NCBI RefSeq assembly: GCF_013087525.1
Contig: NZ_JABFCS010000001.1
Coordinates: 2,170,001-2,234,000 of the forward strand
Source: Ramlibacter montanisoli
Lineage (GTDB): Bacteria; Pseudomonadota; Gammaproteobacteria; Burkholderiales; Burkholderiaceae_C
Direction: 5' to 3'
Length of the DNA stretch: 64,000 bases
Of the stretch, positions 1-9,891 are shown piece by piece. Below the pieces are notes generated by a model. That model was not told the origin of the DNA, did no database searches, and was given only the letters and a program-made list of their open reading frames with translations. How positions within the stretch are numbered: the first letter of the stretch is position 1; every line of letters starts with the position of its first letter. Both the position numbers and the translations under genes were made by a program.

Positions 1-1
1 G

Positions 2-553
2 CTACTCTTCCTCGGGATCCTTGTATTCCTTCGGCAAAGAGTGCGCGATGCCCTTGTGGCAATCGATGCAGGTCTTGCCTTCCTTCTGCGCCGCCATGTG
101 CTTCTTGTAGGGCGTGGCCTTCTGCAGGTCCTTGCTCATGGCCTCGAAGCTGTGGCAGTTGCGGCATTCCTGCGAGTTGTTCGCCTTCATGCGGTTCCAC
201 TCGTTGGTGGCCATCGCCATCCGGTGCGTCTCGAACTTCTCCCTGGTGTCGATGTAGCCCGTGAGCTTGCCCCATACCTCCTTGGTCGCCTGCACCTTGC
301 GCACCAGCTTCGGGCCCCACTCGTGCGGCACGTGGCAGTCCGAGCACTTGGCGCGGATGCCCGTGCGGTTGCTGTAGTGGATCGTGTCCTTGTACTCCGC
401 GAAGGCGTTGTCCTTCATCTCGTGGCAGCCGGTGCAGAACTCCAGGGTGTTGGTGGCTTCCATCCCCCAGTTGAACCCGCCCCAGAACACGATGCCGCCC
501 AGGAAGAAGGCAACCGGGATCAGGAGCACGGACAGCTTGGTGCCCTTGCGCAT
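2..553 (-). CDS. NapC/NirT-family tetraheme cytochrome c (CymA-like)
   Basis: Membrane-anchored quinol dehydrogenase of the NapC/NirT/CymA family, expected to pass electrons from the quinol pool to periplasmic multiheme cytochromes. One N-terminal transmembrane helix (about residues 7-27) is followed by exactly four CxxCH haem sites (CTGCH, CSDCH, CRNCH, CIDCH), as the family requires. It is the third gene of an operon with the MtrA- and MtrB-type genes, which suggests it links that outer-membrane conduit to the quinone pool. The ATG at 553 has no good Shine-Dalgarno. In-frame codons upstream read KKPGLWAR, as family N-termini often do, before the mtrB stop, so the true start may be a few codons upstream and hidden by an indel in the nearby G5 run. 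The stop lies at the window edge. Direction of electron flow cannot be told from sequence. Confidence 0.9.
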   Translation of the reverse strand: MRKGTKLSVLLIPVAFFLGGIVFWGGFNWGMEATNTLEFCTGCHEMKDNAFAEYKDTIHYSNRTGIRAKCSDCHVPHEWGPKLVRKVQATKEVWGKLTGYIDTREKFETHRMAMATNEWNRMKANNSQECRNCHSFEAMSKDLQKATPYKKHMAAQKEGKTCIDCHKGIAHSLPKEYKDPEEE

Positions 554-598
554 GCGTGCCCAGAGGCCGGGCTTCTTGCCGCCCGGGGGACCTGGTTC

Positions 599-2972
599 TT
601 ATCGGAAGGTGTAGACATAGCTGACGCTGAGTGCGTGCACGTTGTAGTCGGGGGCGCGCATCCCGGGGCCGATGTAAGCCTGCACGCTGGTGATGCCGAA
701 CAGGTCGAACTGCGGGTCGGAAGAACGCAGCCGGCGGAACAGGTAGCCCAGGCGGACCGCCGATTCCTTGGTGAAGTCGTACTTGGCGCCCAGGCGGAAG
801 TCCGTCATCGTGCTGGTGATCCCGGGCATGTTCACGGCCGGCACGAACACGCGGGTGGTCGTGTTGCGCGCGCCGCCCGTGAAGTCCATGTTCGTCTTCG
901 CGCGCGCATGCACCACGTCGCCGGTGAGCGTCAGCTTGCCGCCCATGTGCGCGGACTTGGCACCGACGCCCAGCGTCCAGACACGGTCGTTCTGTGTGAA
1001 GCTCCACTCGCGGCAGGGATCGGCGATGTTGCTCGACGAGCCGGCCGCCGCGGTGACCGCGCAGTTCGGGTTGATCGCGTAGGGCAGCGCCGCGGTGCCG
1101 CTCGCCAGCTGGTACTGGTTGGCGCGGGTTTCGCCGTCCTCGAAGGACACGAAGCCGTTGAAGCTGATGCGGTCGCTCGCTGCATACACGCCGTCCAGCG
1201 TCCAGGTCGTCATCCCGGCCCGGTTGAGGCCGTAGCGCGAATCCGGATAGCGGTCCTGCAGGTGTTCCACCGTGCCCTGCACCCACAAGGCCTCCGTCGC
1301 CTGGTAGTCCACCGAGGCGCGCACCTTGTTCTGGTCGCGCGACGCCAGGAAGAACTGCCGGAAGCCGGGCACCTGCGGGAAGATGCCGGGAGCCGGGGTG
1401 GCTGCGGTCCGCGGGAAGTCGAAGTACGGGCCGGCTTCGCGTTCCGAGCGCGACAGGTTGACGTGGCCGTTCAGGCTCTCGCTGAACGCATGGCGGTAGC
1501 CCAGGCGCACCGTGTTCTGCGTCGCCTCGCCGGACAGGAAGGGCTGTTCCTGCGTGGCCAGGGACACCGCCGGCGCATCGACGCTGCGGTGGATGCGCAG
1601 GTGCTCCACGCCGCCGGTGAACGTGCTGCCCTGCCGCAGGTCATACCTGCCGTCGACCGCGAAGGTCTGCTGGCGGCGGTTCTGCGGCAGGTTGTTCACC
1701 ACACGATTGGCGGCCAGGGGCGGCACGGCGGTCGGGTCCGCGGCGGCGAACGCGTACAGCCCGATCGGCGTGCGCGTGTCGCGGTGCTCGTAGCGGAACA
1801 GGCCGGTCACGTCGAACGACCGGGACACGGCGTGGTTCAGGCGCGCCAGGAAGTTCTGCTGCACCTGCTCGGCGTCCACGCGGGTGGCGCCGTTGTTCAC
1901 GATCTGCCCGGGGTGCTGCTGGAAGCGGAAGTCCTCGTTCTGCTTCATCTTGGCGTAGGCCGCCGAGACGACGGACAGCTTGGTCGCGGGGTGAAGCGCC
2001 AGCCACCGTCGGCGGTGAGCTGGTGCATCGAGTTGTCCGGCGCACCGGCCATCACGACCCGGTTGTTGAAGGTGGCGTTGTTGGCGAAGGGGTTCTCGGC
2101 GCTCCAGGCGTCGACGCGGTTCGTGAACAGTGAAACGTTGTAGCCCAGCGTGAGGTGCGCGGTGTTCCCCGCCGGTAGCGCAGGGACGTTTCGACGATGG
2201 TGGTCTCGTAATCGATCGGCTCGGGCAGGTAGGCCCCGCGAAAGCCGCCGAAGGCGATGCCGGTGAGCTTGGTGCCGTCCTTCTTCTCGTGGCGGGCGCC
2301 CACGCCCACGCTCCACTGCGGCGACAGGATCAGGTCGCCCGCCAGGCCCATCCGGCGCCGCTGCGTCTGCAGCGTGTGGCCCGTCAGGCCCGCGGCGATG
2401 GCCGCGGCGGGAGCCGCGTTCTGGATGTTGTTGAAGGTCGCGGTGCGGGTGCCGGCAGCCGGGTAACCGGGCGGCAGCACCAGCGTGCTGGTGCCCGCGC
2501 CGCGCCACAGCGTGACGTAGTCGTCGGCGAAGATGCGCTGCAGCTCGTCGTACTCGAAGCCGATGGTCCAGGAGCCCTGGTCGGCGAACTCGCCGCCGAA
2601 GCTGCGCACCGGCAGGCCCAGCTGCGAGCCGTAGATGCGCCAACGTTGCGTGCTGCCGCTTTCCGGCTGGTAGGCGCCGCCTCCGCGCACGTCGAAGTCC
2701 AGCAGCGGACGGACCCCTTCGCGGTGCAGGCCGTTGTACTCGCCGAACTTGCCGGACGGACTGTCGACGCCGATCACGCCGGCTTCGATGGTGTTGACCG
2801 GGCGGACCAGATCCTGCACGGCCGCATCCTCGAAGCTGGGGCCGGAGGGCACCTGGCCGGCCGGCTGGGCCGGCACCTGGGCCGATGCGACCGATGCGAA
2901 CAGGGCCAGCGCTCCGTGGAGCGCGACCACCAGGGCGCGAAGCGCCAGGGGAGGCCTGTGGTTGTTTGCCAT
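599..2972 (-). CDS. mtrB: MtrB/PioB-family outer-membrane beta-barrel (decaheme-associated), frameshifted in this sequence
   Basis: Beta-barrel porin that houses a periplasmic decaheme cytochrome and lets electrons cross the outer membrane. The product starts with a signal peptide (MANNHRPP... ending ASAQ) behind a clear AGGAGA ribosome site, then runs as alternating beta-strand sequence to a C-terminal SVSYVYTFR. The frame breaks twice, near 2180 (GGGG where GGGGG restores it) and near 1990 (CCCC where CCCCC restores it). Joining the three pieces gives about 791 residues, normal for PioB/MtrB proteins. It has no CxxCH. It lies 32 bp after the decaheme gene and 45 bp before the tetraheme gene, so the three are surely co-transcribed. 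The family call rests on barrel-like sequence and neighbours. The frameshifts look like sequencing errors. Confidence 0.82.
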
Positions 2973-3004
2973 TTCTCTTCTCCTGTCTTTCTTTCTTGCC
3001 TGCG

Positions 3005-4009
3005 CTAGCGCAGCAGCGAGCGGCCGGCCGGGTGGTTGGAACCGTGGACCGCCTGGTGGCAGTTCACGCAGCCCCGGAAGGCCATCTGCACCGGAGGATT
3101 GGCTCCGGCGGGACCGGGTGTCGGGAGGCCCGTGCCGCTGTAGATGCTGCCGGGGTGCCCGGAGACTTCCGCGTGGCACTGCTGGCACAGCCAGGGCCCG
3201 CGTGCCTTCAGCAGCGGAGCCACCGTGGAACCGTGCGGCGTGTGGCAGTTCATGCAGTCGTCGTTGGCCGAGGTGTGCTGCCACAGGAAGGGGCCGCGCT
3301 TCTCGGCGTGGCAGCTGAAGCAGGTCTCGTTGACGTTGTTCTTCTTCACCAGCTTGTCGCCGGTGGAGCCGTGCGGGTTGTGGCAGTCGGAACAGGTGAC
3401 CTTGCCGGCGTCGATCGGGTGCGTGGACACGCGGTGCGTCTCGGCGCGCTGCTTCTTGTGGCAGGTGAAGCAGGCCTCCGGCTGCGTGGCCTTGGCCAGC
3501 ATCCGGTCCTTCGGCTTGTGCACCTGGTGGCAGTCGTTGCACGCAACGCCGTTGCGATCGTGCTGCGCGCCGTCCCAGTGCGTGCGGTTGCCGCCCTCGT
3601 GGCAGGTCAGGCAGGTCTGGCCGCGCGCCTTCTCGTGCGACACCGGGTAGGCGCCGCCCTTCTTGAACTGCACGTCCGGCGGCGGGCGCTTGCCGCCGCC
3701 GCTGCCACCCGTGGGGGCCTTGACGTGCGCATCGCTCTCGCCGTGGCAGGACTGGCACGAGGGCGTGCGGGCATCGCCGCGCACGCCGTGCTTGGTCTGG
3801 TACAGGGAGAGGATGGGCGCCTGCTCGGTCTCGTCGTGGCATCGGGTGCACACGGCGTCCTTGCGCAGTTTGTCCTGCGCGATGGCGGCTTTCGCCGCCG
3901 GTCCTGCACCGAGCTCGGGCAGGTTGTTCGGTGCCGACAACGCCGGCCCCGCGGTTGCCGCGCCTAGCAGGAGTGCGAGCACCCCCAGCGCTTTCCTGAT
4001 CGTGTTCAT
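3005..4009 (-). CDS. mtrA: DmsE/MtrA-family periplasmic decaheme cytochrome c
   Basis: Periplasmic decaheme c-type cytochrome that plugs into the MtrB barrel to form a transmembrane electron wire. The 334-residue product has a signal peptide (about 1-26, ending PALSA) and ten CxxCH sites in order (CTRCH, CQSCH, CLTCH, CNDCH, CFTCH, CSDCH, CFSCH, CMNCH, CQQCH, CVNCH), the count and length typical of MtrA/DmsE/MtoA proteins. A glycine-rich segment (GGSGGGKRPPP) lies between haems 2 and 3. The ATG at 4009 is preceded by a GAGGG ribosome site. It is first in the mtrA-mtrB-napC operon. Homologues serve iron reduction, iron oxidation or extracellular DMSO respiration; the sequence alone cannot choose. 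Confidence 0.93.
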   Translation of the reverse strand: MNTIRKALGVLALLLGAATAGPALSAPNNLPELGAGPAAKAAIAQDKLRKDAVCTRCHDETEQAPILSLYQTKHGVRGDARTPSCQSCHGESDAHVKAPTGGSGGGKRPPPDVQFKKGGAYPVSHEKARGQTCLTCHEGGNRTHWDGAQHDRNGVACNDCHQVHKPKDRMLAKATQPEACFTCHKKQRAETHRVSTHPIDAGKVTCSDCHNPHGSTGDKLVKKNNVNETCFSCHAEKRGPFLWQHTSANDDCMNCHTPHGSTVAPLLKARGPWLCQQCHAEVSGHPGSIYSGTGLPTPGPAGANPPVQMAFRGCVNCHQAVHGSNHPAGRSLLR

Positions 4010-4221
4010 CTTGCCCTCGCTCCTTGTCGCGTTCTGTTACCGTCACCTTAAGCGCCAGATAAGAAAGCGGAGATACCCGACCAAGGTTTCTGCTGCGTAC
4101 TTGATGTGCGTCAGTTGCACCCGGTGCTGCGGCACCACACTCTCAAAATCGGGAACGCTAGCAAGTTGACGGCCTGTTGAACAGTCGCCATAAGGCGTGG
4201 GGCGGCGCCTTTGGTCGTACC
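4010..4221. other. Upstream region of the mtrA operon
   Basis: About 210 bp between the decaheme gene and the tRNA-Ser terminator. It must hold the promoter of the mtrAB-napC operon on the minus strand, but I see no convincing sigma-70 or sigma-54 pair. The one recognisable element is a short hairpin on the minus strand, GGTGC-CGCA-GCACC, about 115 bases upstream of the start codon. Confidence 0.3.
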
Positions 4222-4252
4222 AAAAAGCAAAACCCGCCTTGCGGCGGGTTTC
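4222..4252 (-). terminator. Rho-independent terminator after tRNA-Ser
   Basis: Read on the minus strand, AAACCCGCC and GGCGGGTTT pair around a GCAA loop and are followed by TGCTTTTTGG. The hairpin begins about 8 bases after the encoded CCA of tRNA-Ser and separates it from the mtr operon downstream. Confidence 0.85.
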
Positions 4253-4259
4253 GTGTTCT

Positions 4260-4353
4260 TGGCGGAGCGAGAGGGATTCGAACCCTCGATGCAGGTTTTT
4301 GCCCGCATACTCCCTTAGCAGGGGAGCACCTTCGGCCACTCGGTCATCGCTCC
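4260..4353 (-). tRNA. serX: tRNA-Ser (GCU anticodon)
   Basis: Type II (long variable arm) serine tRNA for AGC/AGU codons. The acceptor stem GGAGCGA pairs with TCGCTCC, the anticodon stem CTCCC/GGGAG carries the loop CTGCTAA (anticodon GCT), and the T arm reads GAGGGTTCGAATCCCTC. Discriminator G and CCA are encoded in the genome. It lies 51 bp downstream of lysC on the same strand and has its own terminator. The symbol is generic. Confidence 0.96.
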
Positions 4354-4404
4354 GGACCTTGCGATTATGCCCCAATGCAGCCCGGCGGCAGGCGCCGGCG
4401 GCGC

Positions 4405-5673
4405 CTACGCGGCAGGCTGGTCCAGGTCGAACGCCCGGTGCAGGGCGCGCACCGCGAGTTCCATGTACTTCTCGTCGATCACCACCGAGGTCTTGATCTC
4501 GCTGGTCGAGATCATCTGGATGTTGATCCCCTCCTCCGACAGCGCGCGGAACATGCGCGAGGCGATGCCCACGTGGCTGCGCATGCCGATGCCGACGATG
4601 GAGACCTTGCAGATCCTGGTGTCGCCCTCGATCCGGTCGGTGCCGAGCGACGGCACGACCTTGGTCTTGAGCACGTCCACCGTGCGCGCGTAGTCGTTGC
4701 GGTGCACCGTGAAGCTGAAGTCCGTCTTGCCGTCGTGGGAGACGTTCTGGATGATCACGTCCACCTCGATGTTGGCGTCGGCCACGGCGCCGAGGATCTG
4801 GTACGCGATGCCGGGGCGGTCGGGCACGCCCAGGATGGAAATCTTGGCTTCGTCGCGGTTGAAAGCGATGCCGGAGACCACGGCTTGTTCCATTTTCTCG
4901 TCTTCCTCAAAAGTGATCAGCGTGCCGGAGGTCGCCTCTTCCTCGATGGCGATGTCCCAAGGGGTGAAGCTCGACAGCACGCGCAGCGGAACCTGGTACT
5001 TGCCCGCGAATTCGACCGAACGGATCTGCAGGACCTTGGACCCCATGGAGGCCATCTCCAGCATTTCCTCGAAGCTGATGGTGGACAGGCGCCGGGCTTC
5101 CGGCACCACCCGCGGGTCGGTCGTGTACACGCCGTCCACGTCGGTGTAGATCAGGCACTCGGCGGCCTTGAGCGCCGCCGCCACCGCCACCGCGGACGTG
5201 TCGCTGCCGCCGCGGCCCAGGGTGGTGATGTGGCCCTGGTCGTCCACGCCCTGGAAGCCGGTGATGATCACCACCTTGCCGGCCTGCAGGTCCTTGCGCA
5301 CGCGCGCGTCGTCGATCGACTCGATGCGGGCCTTGGTGTAGGCGCTGTTGGTGCGCACCGGCACCTGCCAGCCGGCGTAGCTGACCGCGGGGACGCCTTC
5401 GGCCTGCAGCGCCAGCGCCAGCAGGCCGACGGAGACCTGCTCGCCGGTCGAGGCCAGCATGTCGAGTTCGCGCTGCACGGCCTCGTCGGCCCGGGCCGGC
5501 TGCAGTTCCTTGGCCAGGCCGAGCAGGCGGTTGGTCTCGCCGCTCATGGCGCTGGGCACGACCACCATCTGGTGGCCGGCGCGCGCCCACTTGGCGACGC
5601 GCTTGGCGACGTTGCGGATGCGCTCGGTCGAGCCCATCGACGTGCCGCCGTATTTGTGAACGATCAATGCCAT
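4405..5673 (-). CDS. lysC: Aspartate kinase
   Basis: Phosphorylates L-aspartate in the first step of the lysine, methionine and threonine branch. The 422-residue product opens with MALIVHKYGGTSMG, the nucleotide-binding KxGGTS signature, and carries an amino acid kinase domain (about 1-245). Two ACT regulatory domains follow (about 265-422), including GIGMRSHVGIASRMF, so feedback inhibition by lysine and/or threonine is expected. Length and ORF are intact. Its start overlaps the uncorrected end of tilS, but after correcting tilS the spacing is about 100 bp. Confidence 0.97.
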   Translation of the reverse strand: MALIVHKYGGTSMGSTERIRNVAKRVAKWARAGHQMVVVPSAMSGETNRLLGLAKELQPARADEAVQRELDMLASTGEQVSVGLLALALQAEGVPAVSYAGWQVPVRTNSAYTKARIESIDDARVRKDLQAGKVVIITGFQGVDDQGHITTLGRGGSDTSAVAVAAALKAAECLIYTDVDGVYTTDPRVVPEARRLSTISFEEMLEMASMGSKVLQIRSVEFAGKYQVPLRVLSSFTPWDIAIEEEATSGTLITFEEDEKMEQAVVSGIAFNRDEAKISILGVPDRPGIAYQILGAVADANIEVDVIIQNVSHDGKTDFSFTVHRNDYARTVDVLKTKVVPSLGTDRIEGDTRICKVSIVGIGMRSHVGIASRMFRALSEEGINIQMISTSEIKTSVVIDEKYMELAVRALHRAFDLDQPAA

Positions 5674-5772
5674 CGGGACGGGGATGTGAAGGCCGCGGCG
5701 CGGCCGAAAGGCGGAGGGCCCGCGCGCACGGGCGCGCGGAACTGCGGGATTATACCTAGGGGGCCGCCCGCC

Positions 5773-6749
5773 TCAGGACTGGTAGCCCAGTCGCTCCCCT
5801 GCCGCACCACGAAGCCCTCGCCCACCTTGATGCGGATCTGGTGGCCGCGCGTCTTGCAGTCGGCAACCTGGTCCAGCAGTTCCTCCAGCTGCGCGGCGCT
5901 CGCGCTCGCCGCGTGCGCGCTGCGCAGCCAGTGGCGCAGCACGTTGGCCTGGCGGCCGCGCGCCAGCTGCTGCAGCGCCGTGATGCCGGGCGTGCCGCCC
6001 ATGCGCGCCAGGTCCTCCGCCGCCACCGCCTCCAGCAGTTCCTGCGCCTGCGCGGCATGGCGCGAGGAGCGGGCGAAGGTTTCGCGGTACTGCGGGAAGC
6101 ACTCCTCCAGCGCCGGCAGCAGCAGGTGGCGGATGCGGTTGCGGGTGAAGGAGGTGTCCGCGTTGGTGGGATCCTCGATCACCGGGATGCCCTGCTCCGC
6201 GATCCATTCGCGGATGCCCCGCGCGCCCAGCGCCAGCAACGGCCGCACGAACACCATGCCCTCGCGCTGGAACACCGGCGGCATCGCCGCCAGCCCGGGC
6301 AGCCCGGCGCCGCGGCTCAAGGCCAGCAGCAGCGTCTCGACCTGGTCGTCGGCGTGCTGCCCGAGCAGCACGGACTTCAGCCCGGCGTCGCGCGCGGCCC
6401 GCGCGAGTGCCTGGTAACGCGCCTGGCGCGCGGCGTCCTCCGGGCTTTCGCCCGGCAGGTTGCGCGCGTTGACGCGCCGCACCTGCAGGGGAATCGCAAG
6501 CTGCGCACACACCTGGCGGCAGTGCTCGGCGAAGGTATCCGCCGCGTCCTGCAGTCCGTGGTGCACGTGGATGGCCTGCACCTGGCCGGGCCAGCGCTGC
6601 ACGGCGGCCAGCAGGAGGACGGTGGAGTCGGCGCCGCCGCTGTAGGCCACCGCGAGCGGCAGCGGCAGCTGCAACCCGGCAAGCGCTGCGGCCGCCGGGT
6701 TGCCGGGGAGATCAGGCAGATTCCGCCTTGGTGTCGGAGTAGCGGCCAT
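5773..6749 (-). CDS. tilS: tRNA(Ile)-lysidine synthetase (C-terminal frameshift)
   Basis: Converts C34 of the CAU-anticodon tRNA-Ile to lysidine, needed to read AUA. The PP-loop motif [13 protein letters not shown] is followed by the family sequence [11 protein letters not shown] and by [11 protein letters not shown]; the C-terminal substrate-binding domain follows. Near 5800 the frame runs past the expected end. One extra G in a GGGG run gives [11 protein letters not shown] and a stop at 5773, which fits the family, whereas the raw frame runs into lysC. The ATG at 6749 overlaps the 3' end of accA by 38 bp; the true start may be a nearby non-ATG codon. Confidence 0.9.
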
Positions 6750-7689
6750 AGCTTTGCAGCCGCTCGTAGCGCCGGTCCAGCAGCTCGCGCACCTTCAGGT
6801 CGCTCACCTGCCGCCACGCGTCGTTCAGGCCGCGCTTGAGGAAGGCCGCCATCTGCTTGTGGTCGCGATGGGCGCCGCCCACGGGCTCGTTCACGATCTT
6901 GTCGATCAGGCCCAGGGCCTTCAGGCGGTGCGCCGTGATGCCCATGGCGTCGGCCGCGTCCTGGGCCTTCTCGGAAGACTTCCAGAGGATGGACGCGCAG
7001 CCCTCGGGGCTGATCACGGAATAGATCGAGTACTGCAGCATCAGCACCTGGTCGGCCACCGAGATCGCCAGCGCGCCGCCGGAGCCGCCCTCGCCGATGA
7101 TGGTGGTGATGATCGGCACTTCCAGCTGCGCCATCTCGTAGATGTTGCGGCCGATGGCTTCCGACTGGCCGCGCTCCTCGGCGTCGATGCCGGGGTAGGC
7201 GCCGGGCGTGTCGACGAAGGTGAACACCGGCAGCTTGAACTTCTCGGCCGTCTTCATCAGCCGCAGGGCCTTGCGGTAGCCCTCGGGGCGGCTCATGCCG
7301 AAGTTGCGCTGCGCGCGCTCCTTGGTGTCGCGGCCCTTCTGGTGGCCCAGCACCATGCAGGGGCTGCCGTTGAAGCGGGCCAGGCCGCCGACGATCGACA
7401 GGTCGTCGGAGAAGTGGCGGTCCCCGTGCATCTCGACGAAATCCGTGAAGATCTCGTTGAGGTAGTCCATGGTGTACGGCCGCTCCGGGTGGCGCGCGAT
7501 CTTGGTGATCTGCCACGGGGACAGCTGGCTGTAGATGTCCTTGGTGAGCTGCTGGCTCTTCTTGCCCAGCTGCTCGATTTCCTCGGAGATGTCGACGGCC
7601 GATTCGGTCTGCACGTAGCGCAGCTCCTCGATCTTCGTCTCCAGCTCCGCGATGGGCTGCTCGAAGTCCAGGAAGGTTCGTTTCGCCAA
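6712..7689 (-). CDS. accA: Acetyl-CoA carboxylase carboxyltransferase subunit alpha
   Basis: Alpha half of the carboxyltransferase that makes malonyl-CoA, the first committed step of fatty acid synthesis; works with AccD. The 325-residue product starts [17 protein letters not shown] and has the crotonase-fold core with [15 protein letters not shown], typical of AccA. It is intact and of normal length, and sits between a DNA glycosylase gene (40 bp upstream) and tilS, a common Burkholderiales order. Confidence 0.97.
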   Translation of the reverse strand: MAKRTFLDFEQPIAELETKIEELRYVQTESAVDISEEIEQLGKKSQQLTKDIYSQLSPWQITKIARHPERPYTMDYLNEIFTDFVEMHGDRHFSDDLSIVGGLARFNGSPCMVLGHQKGRDTKERAQRNFGMSRPEGYRKALRLMKTAEKFKLPVFTFVDTPGAYPGIDAEERGQSEAIGRNIYEMAQLEVPIITTIIGEGGSGGALAISVADQVLMLQYSIYSVISPEGCASILWKSSEKAQDAADAMGITAHRLKALGLIDKIVNEPVGGAHRDHKQMAAFLKRGLNDAWRQVSDLKVRELLDRRYERLQSYGRYSDTKAESA

Positions 7690-7729
7690 GCGTTTGCTCC
7701 TCTGTGTGCCGCCCGCCTGTTCGCCGCGG

Positions 7730-8368
7730 TCAGTAGGCCACGGGCAGCGGGTCGAGCGATCGCCAAATATACCAAGTCGCCACGGAGCAATAGGGATTCC
7801 AGGCGGCCGCCACCTCCCGTGCGTCGCTCCGGGAGACCGGATCTCCGGAAAAGTAGTTCCGGCTGATGCCCGTGATCAGGCCGACGTCGTCCAGCGGTAA
7901 CACGTTCGGCCTCATCAGGTGGAAGATCAGGAACATCTCGGCGGTCCAGCGGCCGATGCCGCGGATGCCCACGAGCTCCGCGATGATCTCCTCGTCCGCC
8001 ATGTCGCGCCAGGACTCGACGTGGATCGCGCCCGAGTCGAAGTGCAGCGCCAGGTCCACCAGGTACTCGATCTTGCGCGCCGACAGGCCCGCGGCGCGCA
8101 TGTCGTCCACCTTCAGCTTCAGCACGCTGGCCGGCGTCATGCGCTTGGGCAGCGCGGAGAAGCGTTCCCACACGCTCTGCGCCGCCTTCACCGAGATCTG
8201 CTGGCCGACGATGCTGCGCGCCAGCGTGTTGAAGGCGTCGCCGCGCGACTGCAGGCAGGCGCTGCCGAACTGCGGGATCAGGCGCTTCATCACGCGGTCC
8301 TTCCGGGTGAGGTACTTGCGCGCCTCGTCCCAGTACTCCGGCGTCACCAGCTCGATCTCGTCGCTCAC
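7730..8368 (-). CDS. DNA-3-methyladenine glycosylase II-like (HhH-GPD)
   Basis: Base-excision repair glycosylase removing alkylated bases. The 212-residue protein has a helix-hairpin-helix-GPD core: [15 protein letters not shown] is the hairpin, followed by LPLDDVGL, whose second aspartate is in the catalytic position. No CxxC iron-sulfur cluster is present, which fits the AlkA/Mag branch rather than Nth or MutY. The GTG start shares GTGA with the cysS stop, so the two genes are translationally coupled. Confidence 0.88.
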   Translation of the reverse strand: MSDEIELVTPEYWDEARKYLTRKDRVMKRLIPQFGSACLQSRGDAFNTLARSIVGQQISVKAAQSVWERFSALPKRMTPASVLKLKVDDMRAAGLSARKIEYLVDLALHFDSGAIHVESWRDMADEEIIAELVGIRGIGRWTAEMFLIFHLMRPNVLPLDDVGLITGISRNYFSGDPVSRSDAREVAAAWNPYCSVATWYIWRSLDPLPVAY

Positions 8369-9736
8369 TGTTTCGCTTCCCAGGTCGTGCCGGCGGGCGA
8401 GTCCTTCAGCACGATGCCCTGCTCCAGCAGTTCCTTGCGGATGCGGTCGGCCTCGGCGAAGTCCTTCGCCTGCTGGCGGCCGCGCGCGCCGCTATCTTCT
8501 GCTGGATGGTGGCTTCGTCGAGCGCGGCGCCCGCCTGCAGGAAGGCCTTCGGGTCGCCCTGCAGCAGGCCCAGCGTGGCGCCCAGCGCCTTGAGCAGGCC
8601 CGCGCGCTCGGCCGACTTCGTGCGGTTGGCTTCCGCCGCCAGGTCGAACAGCACGGCGACCGCTTCCGGCGTGCCGAAATCGTTGTCCATGGCGGCCTTG
8701 AAGCGCGCCGCGCAGGGATCGTTCCAGTCCACCTTCACCGCGGCGGGGACGACGGCATCCAGCGCGGTGTACAGGCGCCTGAGCGCGCCGCGCGCGTCGT
8801 CCAGGTGGACGTCGCTGTAGTTCAGCGGGCTGCGGTAGTGCGAGCGCACGATGAAGAAGCGGATGGTCTCGCCGTCGAACTTGCGCAGCACCTCGCGCAG
8901 GGTGAAGAAGTTGCCGAGCGACTTCGACATCTTCTCGTTGTCGATGTTGACGAAGCCGTTGTGCATCCACACCTTCGCCAGCGGCACGCCGTTGGCGCCC
9001 TCGCTCTGCGCGATCTCGTTCTCGTGGTGCGGGAACTGCAGGTCGGCGCCGCCGCCGTGGATGTCGAAGGTGTCCCCGAGCAGCGCGCAGGACATGGCGG
9101 AGCACTCGATGTGCCAGCCCGGGCGGCCGCGGCCGTAGTCGCTGTCCCACTGGGCGTCCGGCGGTTCGGTGGCCTTGGCGGCCTTCCAGAGCACGAAGTC
9201 CAGCGGGTCGTCCTTGCCCTCCAGCACGGCCACGCGCTCGCCGGCGTGCAGTTCGTCGAGCGACTTGCCGGACAGCTTGCCATAGCCGGGGAAGCGGCGG
9301 ACCGCGTAGTTCACGTCGCCGCCGGCGCGGTAGGCGAGGCCCTTGTCCTCGAGCTTGCGGACGATGTCCAGCATCTGCGGTACGTAGTCGGTGGCGCGGG
9401 GATCGTGGGTCGGTCGCTCCACGTGCAGGGCATCGAAGTCCCGGTACATCTCTTCGATCATGCGGTCGGTGAGCGAGCGGACAGTCTCACCGTTTTCCAG
9501 CGACCTGCGGATGATCTTGTCCTCGATGTCCGTGATGTTTCGCACGAAGGTGACGCGATAGCCGCTCGCCTTGAGCCAGCGCTGCACGATGTCGAAGGCG
9601 ACCGCGGAACGGCCGTGCCCGACGTGGCACAGGTCGTAGACGGTGATGCCGCAGACATACATCCGGACATGCCCGGGCTCGAGGGGGAAAAATCCTCCAG
9701 AGCACGCGTGAGCGTGTTGTAGATGCGCAGGCTCAT
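8365..9736 (-). CDS. cysS: Cysteinyl-tRNA synthetase (two frameshifts)
   Basis: Charges tRNA-Cys. The N-terminus [16 protein letters not shown] lies in one frame and [11 protein letters not shown] with the HIGH-type motif HVGHGR in another; one C added to the CCCCC run near 9692 joins them. The KMSKS loop is [10 protein letters not shown], and the zinc ligands include GWHIECSAM and FPHHENE. A second shift near 8480, inside a GC-dinucleotide repeat, moves the ending into the frame that reads [16 protein letters not shown], the usual C-terminal helix. The joined length of about 457 residues is normal. The gene is essential, so the breaks must be sequence errors. Confidence 0.94.
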
Positions 9737-9891
9737 TGGATCGAAGGGTGCGCGGCGGGCGCCGACGGCCGCGCGCTGGATGTTGTACGAAGGGGAGAAG
9801 CCGAGCCGCGGCGCGGCCCCACGGCTACAATCGGCACGCAGTATATAGCCCCCTTCCGCGGCTATTTACAAGCGTTGGAACCAGAGGCCTC
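9737..9891. other. Divergent promoter region between cysS and a TPR gene
   Basis: About 155 bp separating cysS (-) from the TPR gene (+). It should contain both promoters. A TACAAT (about 9832) on the plus strand and overlapping TATA-rich sequence (GTATATAG) are the only candidate -10 elements; no matching -35 stands out. Confidence 0.3.

Noticed and set aside
41..2143. 700-residue plus-strand ORF opposite napC and mtrB
   Set aside because: Shadow of the minus-strand cytochrome operon; no recognisable motif.
4260..4353. tRNA-Ser as an integration site for a mobile element
   Set aside because: No integrase, no direct repeat of the tRNA 3' end and no change in composition on either side.
4177..6417. 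746-residue plus-strand ORF across tRNA-Ser, lysC and tilS
   Set aside because: It runs through a tRNA gene and opposite two well-supported genes; no domain.
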